64,000 nt of DNA from Pogonophryne albipinna (taxonomy: Eukaryota > Chordata > Actinopteri > Perciformes > Artedidraconidae). The DNA is taken from assembly GCA_028583405.1 (NCBI GenBank), contig CM053264.1, positions 8,622,530 through 8,686,529 on the forward strand, given 5' to 3'. The notes below the pieces were generated by a model. It ran no database searches. It was not told where the DNA came from and saw nothing but the letters and a program-made list of their open reading frames with translations. Positions 47,261 to 62,680 of this stretch are shown piece by piece; the stretch's first letter is position 1, and each line of letters begins with the position of its first letter. The translations under genes and the position numbers were made by a program.

Positions 47261-48970
47261 CTACAAACAAAATCAAAACATGGTAAAAAAAAAAAGAATT
47301 CATAGCTGGAACTTATTTCTAAAGATGATTCGACCCCTTATTGTGTTATTTCTCCTCATAAACATTGACATTAACACTAAAATAATCTGTTTTTATATTT
47401 GTATAATACTTTTGAAATATATCATAATAGCCATAAGTTATGAAACAGGTTTAAAAAGCAGGTTTTATTATATATAATTTATTTATTTATTTGGTTTATT
47501 TGGTTTCTATGCTTTAGTGAAGTTTGCACACAAATGTATAAATGACAATAGGGCATTTATTTAAAGGCTGAAGCTTAAGTGTATTGTCCCTACCATATTT
47601 AAATAGCCTAGCATATTCTAATAAACATTTATAACACAAATAAAAGCATACCTTTATCTTTGTTTACCAGCTAATTTACGATTTTCAATTTAATAATCAG
47701 CATCTTGCATGCACCAGATTGGCCTTTTTTATGATATTTTACATAGTTCCTATTTTGTGCTGAGTATTCTCTCCAGAAGCAGTGCAGGAAGTAAAAGTCA
47801 TTGCATGTGCAGAAAACACAAAATATCACTATGAAGTGTTCCTCATTGTGTAATAGTCATATTGTGTCCCTTTCAGTTTGACTTTTTGGTACATACATGT
47901 GAAGGTATTTAGCTTCTTTTATCATGGTTTCGGCAGCTGGACAGTCAGGTCATGGATATATTAAGGAAAGTGTCAAGACCCCCTCTGGCCTTACCCTTAT
48001 AAAATGTCACTCAAAGGGACACGTACCAAACAGTAGGAGACTCAAAATAGTTATATAGAAACGAAAAACAACTATACAAAGATATTTAAAACTACAACAG
48101 AGACACAAAACAACCTCAAAGAGTCATAAAAAAGACCACAATGAGACAAAAGTGGCCAAAACAAGGCACACAACAACCATAGAGAGGTATTTAAGGATGG
48201 CAAAGAGCACAAAACAACAAACAAACAGGGCAAAAGCATCACAAAGCGTGTCTTCCCCTGATAGGAAAGATGATGGATCTCTGCACACAGGGGCTCACTG
48301 TCTCACAATCCGTCTATAAGTCAGGTGGCAGAGTTTAGAGAGATTGTGGAGAGTAAATCTGTCAAAAACTGTGGATTTGGAAAAGTGAGAGTGATATCTC
48401 CCAGATCTCCTCGGTGAAATCTCACCAGATGTCAAACTTCTCTTAAAGTTGACATTCAGAGATATTTGTGAGGCTGCAGTAAACCACAGGAATAACATTA
48501 GAAGCAGAGGGGCTCTCCATTTCAAAACAGTCTCCCCCTCTCTTCTTCAATCCCTCCATCAACAGTTCCCTGGCCTCAGGGATTTTATGATCACTTAACA
48601 CAGTTTGTCAACTTCAGGTTTTTGGGGTTTTACGTCTCTCGCTATAGGCTGCTGGCAGGGCTCACGCACTGCATGCCCAAATAAGTTTTACTGCCTCTCC
48701 AGTGCGAGCGTTCCCTGGAAAAATACAACCGTCTCATGCTGTGGTGAGATGTGGAAACATCAGGGTGTACATTATTTAGATGTTTTCAATCTGCAGTGAG
48801 TGAGAGGTTTATAAACTCTCAGTGGAAGAGGACGGTGGATTTCAAGCTGGAAAGTGACATGATATGAGTTACAATACAGACATTAGGACTTTATTCAGCT
48901 ACTGTTTACATCATTTAAAAGCCTCTCACAGTGGTATATCAATTTGGTAATATTTAAGAGGACATATAAA
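47261..48970. repeat. Intergenic with degenerate ACAAA minisatellite
   Basis: No gene recognised. About 48040-48220 is a degenerate array of roughly 20-bp units of the form CACAAAACAACCTCAAAGAG and GACACAAAACAACC, a pattern common in fish DNA. The minus-strand 76-codon frame at 48295-48525 begins hydrophobic (MKWRAPLLLMLFLWFTAASQ), like a signal peptide, but has no supporting exon. Confidence 0.4.
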
Positions 48971-49200
48971 TCACATTTTGAGGTTCATATTAATATTTTT
49001 AACCTCTACTGTGACATGTTTACATGCTTTAATGTTCAAAAAGGTCTTTATTTTTCTCATACTGCCTGTGCTGCATCACCTCCCTCTGTCTGAAACCAGA
49101 GCCCAGTCTGCTCTGATTGGGTAAAAGGAGGGCTTTGTTGTGATTGGTCAACCTCTTAGAGATGTTCCACCCCTTATGATATCACGTACAAGAACAATCT
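48971..49200. repeat. Teleost dispersed repeat, copy A
   Basis: Matches 60640-60850 in the same orientation: TTCAAAAAGGTCTTTATTT, CTCATACTGCCT, CTCTGTCTGAAACCAGAGCC, CAGTCTGCTCTGATTGG, TTGTGATTGGTCAACC and TTAGAGATGTTCC. I recognise it as a frequent non-coding fish repeat; class not assigned. Confidence 0.8.
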
Positions 49201-49669
49201 AATTTCCACAACATTAGTGAATAAGCTGCAGCAGACACAGGTTTATTCATGCAGGAGAATGTACTGTGTTTTGTCAGGAGGAACAGGAAGTACCATAAAT
49301 GCAGCACAGATCATGAGATGGTTTCGACCTCTGGAAACATGTCAATCATTCCCCCGAGCAACCAAACATCAATCATGGGCTGAGAGGAGTACTTCTTCCA
49401 AAACTCAACAGCAACTTAGAAATGATGCCTGAACTGCAGGATCGTTCAGCACTGGTGGAGGTTTTCTTGCTCTAAATGCTTTCCACTTTGTTTTTTTGAT
49501 TGTTTTCACCCAGACACAGTGGAGCAGCTCATTGGGTGGGCTTCCAGGAGCGACCCGTCATAAAAACATTTCTCAGTTTATCACTCCTGCAAGCTGGTTA
49601 ATGTCTGAAAAGCAGGATACTTTATAGGCACGCACACATGGAAACACACTGCTTGCCCAGGACATGGAG

Positions 49670-49671
<2 letters not shown>

Positions 49672-49719
<48 letters not shown>
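49672..49719. repeat. (CA)n microsatellite
   Basis: About 23 CA units. Confidence 0.95.
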
Positions 49720-49721
<2 letters not shown>

Positions 49722-51130
49722 ATCAGTAGCCTGGGAGCTGTTTCTGTGTGCGAGGTAATTACTCCATGCAGCTCAGCGAGGCTTTGATGGAAAGTTTTAG
49801 ACTAACTGTAAGAAGTCTTTTTTACCAAGGCTCCTTTTCTTTCTTAAGCGCCGCCTTTTCATGGCATCCTGGAAAGATTTAAGTCTAATTTTTAAATATT
49901 ACATGAAAGAAAATGGTTCTTTGAGGTGTTTCAATGTGTTTTCTCTCCTTCTTGCTGGCGAGGCTTCTTCATAGAGCTGAGGTCGTCTGCCCTGCTTTGT
50001 CTGCCCGCTGCGCCTGACTCATGTGGGAGCGCTGGGTGACAGGACGGCTTCCCTTCTCAAACCACTAACAGCCGGTTGTGTGTGTACTGCAAGTGGTCTG
50101 GTCCACAGCGAGTGTGTGATGTGTCTGCCGTGGTAGCAGAGCGGTAGTCTGAGCAGGCCGCTCGCCTGTTGACTTTCTATCCCCATTTCTGCTATTGAGT
50201 ATTTTTGGAACATCTCGCCTCAGGTGTTTCAAGCCAGAGCCAAGTAGGGTTCTTCGGTACAGATGATTTTAAACCTGAAGGGATGATGGTGACTCACCTT
50301 GATGCAAAAGAGTTCAACTCACATAATCAAGTGCTTTGGAAAACAGAGTGTGATGTTCACTGAATTGCAAATGTGCTGCTCCGGGCAATATAAACCAATC
50401 TAATCCCTGCTTTGACATCACTGCTCTGGACACACTCACACTCATATACACACATTTGAGCGGTTTATGCACGTCAGCAAAAGCCCCTGGACAAAAAATA
50501 CAGATGTCCAAGACTGATTTGTGCTCAGATAATTATAAACTTTGTGCTTCTCTGTCACAATGCATTTCAGGATTAAAAGATTGTGCAAGTTTATCTGTAA
50601 ATAATCTCAGTTAACATAAATATTGCATTATTTAAAACTGTTTTCTAGTCCAGATTCAAATATCTCAACAACTTTTGCATGGATGGATGTATAAGCATTT
50701 CAATTACTTGATCTTTTTAAGAAACCAATGATTGACTTTTATTAGATTGCTAACATGTGAGACAAGCTATAGCTAGGCTAATATATCAACATGTTAGCAT
50801 TGAGTGTTTAGCATGACGTTAGCGTTCAGTTTCAACGCTAGAGTCATGTTGTTCACAAACCTTAGCTAATTGTATATACATTTTAATATTTTGTAGCAGG
50901 TTTGGTTATAATTCAGTCATCATTTAGTTGCTTCAAGAGAGAGCTGTGAGTTTTTACAGGTCTGCACAAACATCAATTAAACTATATTTAACACAAGCAA
51001 CAACTTATGAATGCATGAATTGAAAGTGAATTTATTCAGCATATCAACAGAACAATAACAAAGGGTCTCTCAGATGTGTATATTAATAATTTAATATACA
51101 GCATACAGATGGAGACTGCCAAACAGGGTT
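49720..51130. other. Intergenic, no gene seen
   Basis: No splice-supported coding exon. Near 50750-50830 an ATGTTAGCATTGAGTGTTTA motif resembles teleost repeat debris. Confidence 0.4.
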
Positions 51131-51385
51131 TACACCTAACGCTTTACAAAGCTTGATTGGATGCTACAAAATCAGATGCTGTTGGTACCTGTACATGTGG
51201 TTAAATATGTCAATTGTAATCCCTGTACATTTTGCTGTATGATGTCCTTTTGTTGTTCTGTTGTTTATGTTTTTATGTCTTCTTGTGGAACCTACTGCTG
51301 CAGGTCTCCCTTGAAAAAGAGATCATTGATCTCAATGGGATTTTACCTGGATAAATAAAGGTTTTGAATTTGAATTTGAACACAT
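51131..51385 (+). mobile_element. LINE 3' tail fragment
   Basis: Ends CTGCTGCAGGTCTCCCTTGA, GATCTCAATGGGATTTTACC, TGGATAAATAAAGG, followed by TTTGAATTTGAATTTGAA. The CTCAATGGGA(C/T)T-ACCTGG-TAAATAAAGG ending is the familiar 3' terminus of 5'-truncated fish LINE copies. No reverse transcriptase remains. Confidence 0.65.
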
Positions 51386-52500
51386 AAAGAGCTTACTCAA
51401 GCACAACAACATCAGAGATGCCTCCAAGACCGACCCGCCTTACGTAACCGGCGCTCCGTAGCTCATCCACACAATTTATAATCCTCTGTTGCTATGGATA
51501 CGGCTCTCCCAACGGCCCCCCCTGTATTAATGAATTCAAGCACAGAGCTAACAAAATAAAATACAAAAATAATGGATGAATTATTAAAATAGATGCTTAA
51601 AGCAATGCAGAAACTGAAGGCAGAGCAGGTGTATTTGTATAAACACAGGAGAGTACAAATGATATTTCAGTGCAATAATATGGATGAATAGTTTAAAAAT
51701 GTTGGATTAATGGTGAAAGTAACATGAAACCTAATGGGTCAATTGGTAAAAAAGTATGTTCTCTCTTGGTATAGTTTGAAAATATGACCATGATCATCTC
51801 CATCCAGAATCAAATCCAAAATGTCAATTTGGTAACTTTCCTGAGTCTGGAGGTATGAGAGGAATCAGTGTGAGCAGAGCTGGTTAACACTCCATCTCAA
51901 TGCAGATATATAGAAACTAGTTAGCACATCACAGTAATAAAGTCAGGTTAAACCAGCGAGTGGTGTTGCAGCTTCGCCTGTGGGTGGCTGCTGAGATGCA
52001 CAATCAAATATAAAGTAATGAAAATAAAAGCAGATTGGATTAGAGGACGCTGTGGGGAAGGCATTTCATGTTGCAGTGAGCAACCAATGGATAAAAGCCT
52101 TTGTTTCATTTTGCCACAAAACGCTAAATAATGGAAGGAATGTTAGTGACGTCGCAATACATCTCAGGCAGGAAAATGATTTCTGTCATTGGTAATACAA
52201 TATGACATGTTGATGGGTATATGAATTCAGCCACATCGCTAGCATGGATGTAAAGACTTGTATTTTATTTTAATGTACAACTATAAACCTAAAGACTATA
52301 CAGAAACATTCAAGCAATGTAATAATGATAATACAACTACCATGCTGCTAAGACACCTGAATCTTATCTTACCTTAATAAAAATGCAATGGTCAATAAAA
52401 ATGCCACAGAGCCAGTAAAAATAAAAATAATCCTTTTTGTTTTATGATGCAGTTATATGAGATGTACATTTAAAAGTATGACTACATTAGAAGTGCATAT
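51386..52500. other. Intergenic, no gene seen
   Basis: AT-rich, with only short open frames. Confidence 0.4.
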
Positions 52501-52640
52501 TACCAGAGGTGGAACATGTACTTTAAAAAAGGGGAAGTACCACAGTGTAGGAATACTCTGTTACTAGTAAAAGTCCTGCAATCAAAATGTTACTCAAGTA
52601 AAAGTAGAAAAGTATTTTACTAAATGTACGTATTACTTTA
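52501..52640. repeat. Teleost dispersed repeat (AGTAAAAGTACT-rich), copy 1
   Basis: CCAGAGGTGGAACATGTACT to AGTAAAAGTCCTGCAATCAA and AAGTAAAAGTAGAAAAGTA. This is a very common fish repeat; a related copy lies near 59690-59870. Confidence 0.7.
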
Positions 52641-52739
52641 CACCTCTGCATATTGTACTACTACTACTACTACCACGCCCATAGACGGCTTCCTTATTAT
52701 TAACGTGCATAACACAAATACTATACCTAACCTCATCAC

Positions 52740-52943
52740 TCTTTCATTACACAGGTCCCGCCCTCTGTGAATGCAGGGGGGGTGCGCTCCATGTGACGCT
52801 GGGCTGGAACAAAAATCCAGTATGGCGGAATCTGTCAGGAGATGATTTTTTTGTCCCCCCCCTGCGCTGAGAAAAAGCCATGGGAGAGAAATAAAAGCTC
52901 TGCGGGACACATGCTGGGACGACTGGCTTCCGGGAGGCGCGTG
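52740..52943 (+). promoter_or_regulatory. Candidate promoter / untranslated first exon
   Basis: A locally GC-richer stretch (CAGTATGGCGGAATCTGTC, a YY1-like ATGGCGG) is followed by GGCGCGTGTAG|GTGAGTTTG, a good donor with its junction near 52943. No long frame is present, so it would be mainly untranslated. It may be a 5' exon of a plus-strand gene to the right of the window. Weak evidence. Confidence 0.25.
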
Positions 52944-53227
52944 TAGGTGAGTTTGCTGTGTGTGTGTTTGGGATGAATGCGCCGCTTTGATGTTGATATT
53001 CATGCAGGGATGCGACGAGCAGACAGGAGTCATCAAAACAATGTCCGGCTGAAGTTTCCCCCTCTGCTCCGCCTCGGCTTCCCGGTCACATTTGCACGGC
53101 TTCCCCTGAGCCGGAACCGTGTCTGCTTCTGGTAGGAGTATTTTGGCTTCCTAAAAGCATTAACTGGACATTTCCATACGGTTTGTTGCACTGTAGCGGG
53201 CGGGAAGTGTGAAAGCAGTCAAAGGGG

Positions 53228-53257
53228 AGGAGGAGGAGGAGGAGGAGGAGGAGGAGG
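53228..53257. repeat. (GAG)n trinucleotide repeat
   Basis: About ten GAG units followed by a G run. Confidence 0.9.
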
Positions 53258-53302
53258 GGGGGGTTGGGTCGGGCGATGTTTATTATGCCGATTGTTGCTG
53301 AG

Positions 53303-53312
53303 CTATTTATAG
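53303..53312. promoter_or_regulatory. MEF2-type site CTATTTATAG
   Basis: Palindromic-like CTATTTATAG matches the MEF2 consensus YTAWWWWTAR perfectly. The same 10-mer recurs at 62420-62429, and CTTTTTATAG occurs at 63495-63504. Confidence 0.45.
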
Positions 53313-54095
53313 TGCGCAGCCGAGCCTTAGGCTTTAATGCAAGATACAGAGTGCTGCTAACACGCCTGTGTTTCCGTATACCCTTCTTAGAGGCGATACA
53401 AATACGTAAAGTTAAGGTACGGGCCTGTGTGAGTGTGTGTGAATGGTTCGGGATGGGCGGTGGTAATTCTCTGCATGCGTCAATCTTTTTTTGTGAATGG
53501 GGGCGTACGGGTTGTTGGAGCAACATGAGAGCAGTTACGGCTGTTTTTAAAGTGTCTTTAAGCTTCTTTTTTAGGAAGAAATATTAGACTTAGCTGGTGG
53601 TTTTTATCATTTTATAGCACAAGGAGTTTGGACTGGAGTCCACCCACCTTTTTTTAACAGGCACAGCAGCTAGTGCCTTAATTAATGCAAGTAAGCACAT
53701 TTTTTTGCTAGCTCTGGTGTTATTTCCCATCATACCAGCGGTTTTAACCCATTTTCCATGTCTTTGTTTTTATTATTCCTTCACTTTGGGGCTTCGGGGC
53801 TGGCTTGTCCCCCCAGATCTGTCACCCTGCATCAAGCAAGCTCTTTTTATGGACAATGGCCTAGGACAGACACACATGAACACCCCTCCCGAGACAGATG
53901 ATACGCCCTGGGAGAATGGTGGTGCATGAATCCCCCCCGAAGTGTCTGTTACTCTCCGTGACACACACGACCACCCCCCTCCTCGCCTTGCTTTTAAGTG
54001 TGCGTGCACTGTGCAGTGACCGACTTTTTTGGGGGGCAATTTGTCCTGCGGCTGCACTGTCTGGCCTTCTTGTCTTGAGACCCACCCCCCTCAGT

Positions 54096-54097
<2 letters not shown>

Positions 54098-54151
<54 letters not shown>
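54098..54151. repeat. (CA)n microsatellite
   Basis: About 27 CA units. Confidence 0.95.
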
Positions 54152-54155
<4 letters not shown>

Positions 54156-55162
54156 CTTTTGAGGACCTCTGAGGCTCTACACACACAGGCGTAAACATGC
54201 TTTGCTACCCCCAAGCCCCACGCCGCCCCCCAACCACCTTGCCCTAGGGCAGTTTTACCCCTTGTACTTGATGCTCTGGTCTCCACTTGTGATTACATCT
54301 GACACTCCTGCTCCAGGCTCGAGGAATTCAGGGTGAATCTCGGAAAGAAAAATAACAATAATTTATTTCCTGAAATAGCAATCAGTTCCATGCACAAACA
54401 AAGAAAAACAAAACAAGGAAAACTCAGTAAAATTCACATTTTCCATGAGACTAACAGCTGAAGTGAAAGTAATACATATTCTTTATGTTCTTCTCTTGGT
54501 CTTTGAAAGCACCAGTCAAAATGAAACTATGTCTGAGACGAGACATTTATTTCCTGGTTGGTTTACAGGTTATTGCCCTGCTAGCATGAGCCTGAACAAG
54601 AGATCCTATTTATTTTCCACTGTGGCTTGAAACTCAGAAATGAGTCATTTTAGCACTTCTGGAGGTCAATGGTTTTCTGATTGTGTTTTGGTTGTTAGCT
54701 TGAAACAATGTGTGTGGTAACTCAAGCTGAAGAGATTTTATAGTAAATACTCGACTGGTGAATTTAAAAATGATAAATGAGACGACTAAACATCATCACG
54801 CCCAACATTAGCCCCCTTTAACTTGGTGGTGGTGAAGTTAAGTCATGTGACCGTGCTGTAGCCGAACGTTAGCTTTTTACTTTAATGAAATTGACAATCG
54901 TACAACCTGTGTTCCTCTCCTTTTTATCTTCTCTGATAGGTTGGTACCGTTGCTGCCGATCTGATTGGAGTAACCAAAGTCAAAAGCCGGATGGGGATTG
55001 GCTGCTGCTGCTGGAATTTTACTTCCTGTTTCCAGTCGTGAGGAACTTTTGACGTATCTTCCTGAATATTCAACACACATTCTTTTAAACACACACTCCT
55101 GGACATTGACAGTTTGGATAACAGCCTCCTGATTGCAATCTGCAAACACACATCTGTTCTGC
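54152..55162. other. Intergenic, no gene seen
   Basis: No coding exon supported. Minus-strand frames across 54877-55505 are driven by the adjoining CA repeat. Confidence 0.4.
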
Positions 55163-56429
<1,267 letters not shown>

Positions 56430-56430
<1 letters not shown>

Positions 56431-57850
56431 TAAAAAGGCCCTATTGTGCTTTTTGGGGTTTTCCCTTTCCTGTAGTGTGTTGTATCGGTTTTTGTGCATG
56501 TAGATGGTCTCCAAAGGCTCAAATCCAGGCAGTATGCATGTCAAATTAGAGGCACCAAATACAAATATGAACCTGAAAAAGAGCAGAATAGTTGACCTAT
56601 TCTTTACAGTCCTTGTCCATATGCACCTTGTCATGGTGTCACTTTCCGCGTCGCCTAGTGGACCTATTGCATTACACTGTTAGATCAACCCCGGATTAGT
56701 GCGGCTCAACTGTTATCATTAGACAGCCCTTTCTAATTCCTTCACATGTTCACTCATCTCAGGGTGGACCAATTAAGAAGTTAGCGCCATGAAGCCAAGC
56801 AATGCTCTGCTGTGGACCAGAGAAATTATGTTGACAGTCGCTGACAGACTATTTGTTCCTGTAGTTAGATTTGGTTTGCAGATGAAAGACAAGGTATCCA
56901 TTTTGACACATTTGAAATCAACACAGACAACAGGCACATCTTTAGAAAAGTACCCCATGCTTCATGAATAAATAAATAGTAATTTGTAAGTCTTCCTTGC
57001 CTCTATGATTGGCTTCATGAGTAAAACTGGCAAAAAGTTCCCTTTTTTAAAATGAAATTAAAACAGTCGTTCAGTGATTTTACAGTTAATTTCGAGCTTT
57101 ATTATAAAAAATATCTGTAGTATTATTTTGTATCACAGAACGGCTGTTGTGAGAAGACAAAGAGTGATATTGATTCAATGCCCAGATCTGAACTCAGCCA
57201 GGACAGGAAACGCCACTCCTTCCTGGCCAGGGGCTGCATCAGCTGATAGAGCTGCTGTCAAAATACATTTGTTTTAATTTCCCACACTACCCTCCTCTAC
57301 CTCCTCAGTGTGCATCCCACTACAGGTCGTCGTAGCTGTGATCTTCTGTGAGTCCAGGAGAGACGCGTCGGAGCAGCAGTAGCTGCTGTTTCTCACTGTC
57401 TCGTTTGGAGACGGCCCTCAGAGAGCTGCCCCAGTGTGGGCGTCAATTTGAGGTGTTGCTTCTCCAGTTTGAAAACAGCTCAGAGACACAGTTGTTGGAA
57501 GTCGGTGCTCAGAGAGAGACGTTTAAAGATACGAGATGTGGGGAAAAACAGTACGGCCTTGTGGCGCCTGTCAGAGTTGTTCCTCTAAACAAGTGTTCGT
57601 GGCAGTGATGTCTACAGAAGTCTCCTTTTACAGAAGCATTCATTCTTTTGAGAAATAGATGCTGGGGAATTGATCCCGTGGCCTTCGCTTGCATCAGGGT
57701 TGTCTGCCGCTGTTAGATTTAATTCGTTTTTTAATGAGTGTAATTAAACAACATTGGCTTTGTTCTGGGGTGAACAATGAGACTTTCACATCCACGGCTT
57801 TGTTACACTCTGGTATCCAAAAGCTGCCAACTTTCTTTGCACTTATGTAC
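56430..57850. repeat. Intergenic with dispersed-repeat fragment
   Basis: About 56435-56640 (GGCCCTATTGTGCTTTTTGG onward) has the look of a teleost repeat edge. Several open frames of 60-86 codons have no domain. No gene supported. Confidence 0.4.
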
Positions 57851-57857
57851 CATCCTG

Positions 57858-57885
57858 GAGTGTGTGTGTGTGTGTGTGTGTGTGT
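57858..57885. repeat. (TG)n microsatellite
   Basis: About 14 TG units. Confidence 0.9.
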
Positions 57886-58541
57886 TCATTCACACAGTTC
57901 ATGCAGCAGCTGTGCGTGCCTGACTGTTTTTTTTGTTGTAATCTGTAAATGAGTTTACTATCACGCTGTGTTTTTCATCCAGCACTTACTCGTTTTCTTT
58001 ATTACAGCAGCGGTGGGATTTTCAGATTAAATCTCATTTAGCATAAATCTCTTCCTAGAAAAGTGAAATGTAAAACGTTTTGTCGGGTTTTATATTTCCC
58101 AGAACAAAAAGGGGGTCAGGCTGATATGCTCGCAGTGTTTGCGCGGGAGTGATCACCCTGTGTGCGGAGAGCTTTAGCACGTTAGCCGGACACATTTGTT
58201 TTACACTAGAGCTTAGCATTGAGCTAACATGTCGACCATGTTTGATTGAGCGGAGCGGTTTCTGTAAATGTCACGCTCAAGATGAAATTCTCTCGCAGTT
58301 AGACTCAATGCAAACTCAAGCTGCTGCTGCACACATGCAAAACAGAAGCACATTTAACTTTAACATCTTATGTGTTATATACATATTTTTTTCGGGGGTT
58401 CATCATCATGTATTTCCCATGATCCTCTGGGACCTTTCTGTGGTTGTAGTCACCTTATCAGCTCCTGGTGACCCTCGCAGATAAAGCAGGAAACCACACA
58501 AACCACATACTGGAGAAAAATAAAGATGATACTCTCTCAGA
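57886..58541. other. Intergenic, no gene seen
   Basis: No coding exon supported. Confidence 0.4.
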
Positions 58542-58601
58542 AATTAAGGGATAATGTACAGAATTAAGGGATAATGTACAGAATTAAGGGATAATGTACA
58601 G
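58542..58601. repeat. Three perfect copies of a 20-bp unit
   Basis: Unit AATTAAGGGATAATGTACAG repeated three times without mismatch at 58542, 58562 and 58582. Confidence 0.97.
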
Positions 58602-58904
58602 ATGGGTATGAACTGTCTTTATTAATACAGTAAAGAAAGGGGCCATAATTCACCCCTCATGTTGGCTTTTGCCACCATTATAAGCAAAGAGGCTTCGTTG
58701 TGAATTTGATGCAGGCAATATAAAATGTAAGTGAGAGTAATTCAATAAATAAATGTGAAGGGCAGGCATGCTCCTCAGGTGTCTTTCTAAAGAGGGGAGG
58801 TGAAGCCGCTCGCTGGCAGCCTTTTTGTTTTCCTCTTAGTCAGAACTGCACCGGCTTTCCAGGAAAGTCTGCAGTGTTTACCGCTGGAGAAAGAACTGGA
58901 TGAG

Positions 58905-60639
<1,735 letters not shown>

Positions 60640-60850
60640 ATTCTGCTCATTTCAGGTTCATATTTATATCTTGTTCCTCTACATGTCTCCATGCCTTAAT
60701 GTCCAAAAAGGTCTTTATTTGTCTCATACTGCCTCTTTTCACCCTCTGTCTGAAACCAGAGCCCAGTCTGCTCTGATTGGTTAGCTGGCCGGCTGTGTTG
60801 TGATTTATCAACCGCTTAGAGATGTCCCGCCCCTTGTGCTACTCCCACAC
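60640..60850. repeat. Teleost dispersed repeat, copy B
   Basis: Same orientation as 48971-49200, with GTCCAAAAAGGTCTTTATTT, CTCTGTCTGAAACCAGAGCC and CAGTCTGCTCTGATTGG in common. A short further fragment (ATTCTGCTCATTTTCAGGTT) occurs at about 62070. Confidence 0.8.
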
Positions 60851-62400
60851 ATGCACAGAAACCCTATTTAAAGGGAAATCCCCAAATAGTGCAACAGGGC
60901 CTCTTTAAATGTCCTAGGAATGATGAAATGTTATCAGATTTCAGAAGGCATTTGTGCGCCGCGTTCCCTCCTTCTGCCAGACGCTGCTGTCCTCTCATGT
61001 GCGACCAACTTGGCGGTACAGACCATCCCAGAACAAACCCAGTGCAACGTCCGACCCCTTATTTCACAATCTCTGCTTTGTCCTCCTGCAAATTGAGCGC
61101 GGCGCCCATCCCGTCACGCCACCCCCCCGTGTTCTAAAAACAATCATCCAATCACGGCCTGTCTACGGGGTGTATGTCATCAGAAGAGCTCTGTTTTTTA
61201 ATTGGCGTTAGGACAGAGACGGCAGAGAGGGAGCATGAGCTAATGAAAGGAACGGGACGCGTCTTTTGTCCCTGTGTCTTTTGTCTCGGGATACGGGATA
61301 CACTTGCCAGCGAGCTGTCGGCGGCAATTACGGTTTACACTCCCGCCTCTGAGCCTTTTCCCTGTGCCTTTTGACATGGGGCTGCACGGTGCCAAATACC
61401 AGATACTAAACCGTGCACCTGTGACACTGCATGCATTGTGGGAAGTCACATGTTTTAGGTAGTAAGGCCGAGATACTGACGCTTTAACATTAAATCAAAA
61501 CTTTCACAAAGCAGCACTTCTTGGACGCCGGGCCGAATACATTACCGCTGTGATTCTCCCAGCATGCCTCGAGGGTCAGACAGTTGTGTATATATGCGAC
61601 TGTTCACGGGGGGTGCAAACTGTTCAGGGGTCACCCATCCTTTTTTATCAGCCGCCGTGACGTCAGCCTGGCGCCCTCGGGAAGCAAATTTGCGACCCAG
61701 AGGAAAAGGTTCTTCAAGGAGAGGCGTGTTTGATTAATCGCATTGTTCCTGTCTGGTTCACCTTGCTTTGCTGGAGTCACCCTGGACGAAGCAGCCAGAA
61801 AAGGGAAGTGCCCTGAATGTAATGAGGCTGGAGCATCCTTCCTCACTTTCCACTGTCTCTCTTTATCAAACAACATAGACAAAATATCCATATGTGCCAG
61901 AACAAAAGCCCAGGATACATATAAACCCTAATCACACTGTTTTAACCCCTCATTTTGCCCTAATATGTGCAATATGTAATCCCTGACGCATTGCCTCTGG
62001 TCATGCTTTAAGCTGCACAAATACTGGTCTGAATTTAGATAAGGACCCACTGTCTTTAAACGAGACACATTCTGCTCATTTTCAGGTTAATATTAGTATT
62101 TTGTGCCTTTTTGTTTGTGTCAAAGCGATCTATAAATAAAAATAAAAGCCTAAGTGCAGCAGAAACACATTACACTATTACATTCAAATGCATTTAAAAA
62201 CAGTCATTAAGAAGCCAAGAGAGTAAAATAAAAATCCATATGAATATCTATTTGATTTAATCTTAAAAAGGCTTCTGTTAACACGCAGCTCCAACTCATC
62301 CAGATTTCTCCATGCAGCAGACTCCCCCTTTTAGCTCATTCCCCTTCCCCATTCACAGCGCCCATCATAACACGCGTGTTTTCAACAAGAGGTAGCTCTC
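60851..62400. other. Intergenic, no gene seen
   Basis: Several short frames with no recognised domain. Includes a repeat edge near 62065-62110. Confidence 0.4.
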
Positions 62401-62680
62401 TGCCTGAGGCTAGCCGCGGCTATTTATAGCTCCCTGTCTCCCGATGCTCGCCCGGTGGGAGCGGGGAGGAGAGGAGGATGGAGGAGAAGGAGGGAGGGAG
62501 GGAGGGAGGGGGCTGCTGGGTAACTAGGCTACATTCAAGATTGATGGACCCCGCTGCCGAGGTACAGGGTGCTTCTCTGCGGCCGCTGTGTACGCGGTTC
62601 GTCGCCTCGTACACACCTGCCTCTCAGGTATCAGCCTTGTGGTCTGGACTGAAAGCGCTTTGCCAACGAGCCGGGCGTTG
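62401..62680. promoter_or_regulatory. GC-rich promoter-like spot with MEF2/TATA motif
   Basis: GCCGCGGCTATTTATAGCTCC (62414-62434) combines a MEF2/TATA-like core with flanking CpGs. It is followed by a purine-rich GGAGGGAGGGAGGGA tract (62487-62512) and CpG-rich sequence up to 62660. It could be a promoter of a gene to the right. No coding exon is assigned. Confidence 0.3.

Noticed and set aside
48295..48525. 76-codon frame with signal-peptide-like start
   Set aside because: No splice support, no homology recognised, and no promoter motif; likely chance.
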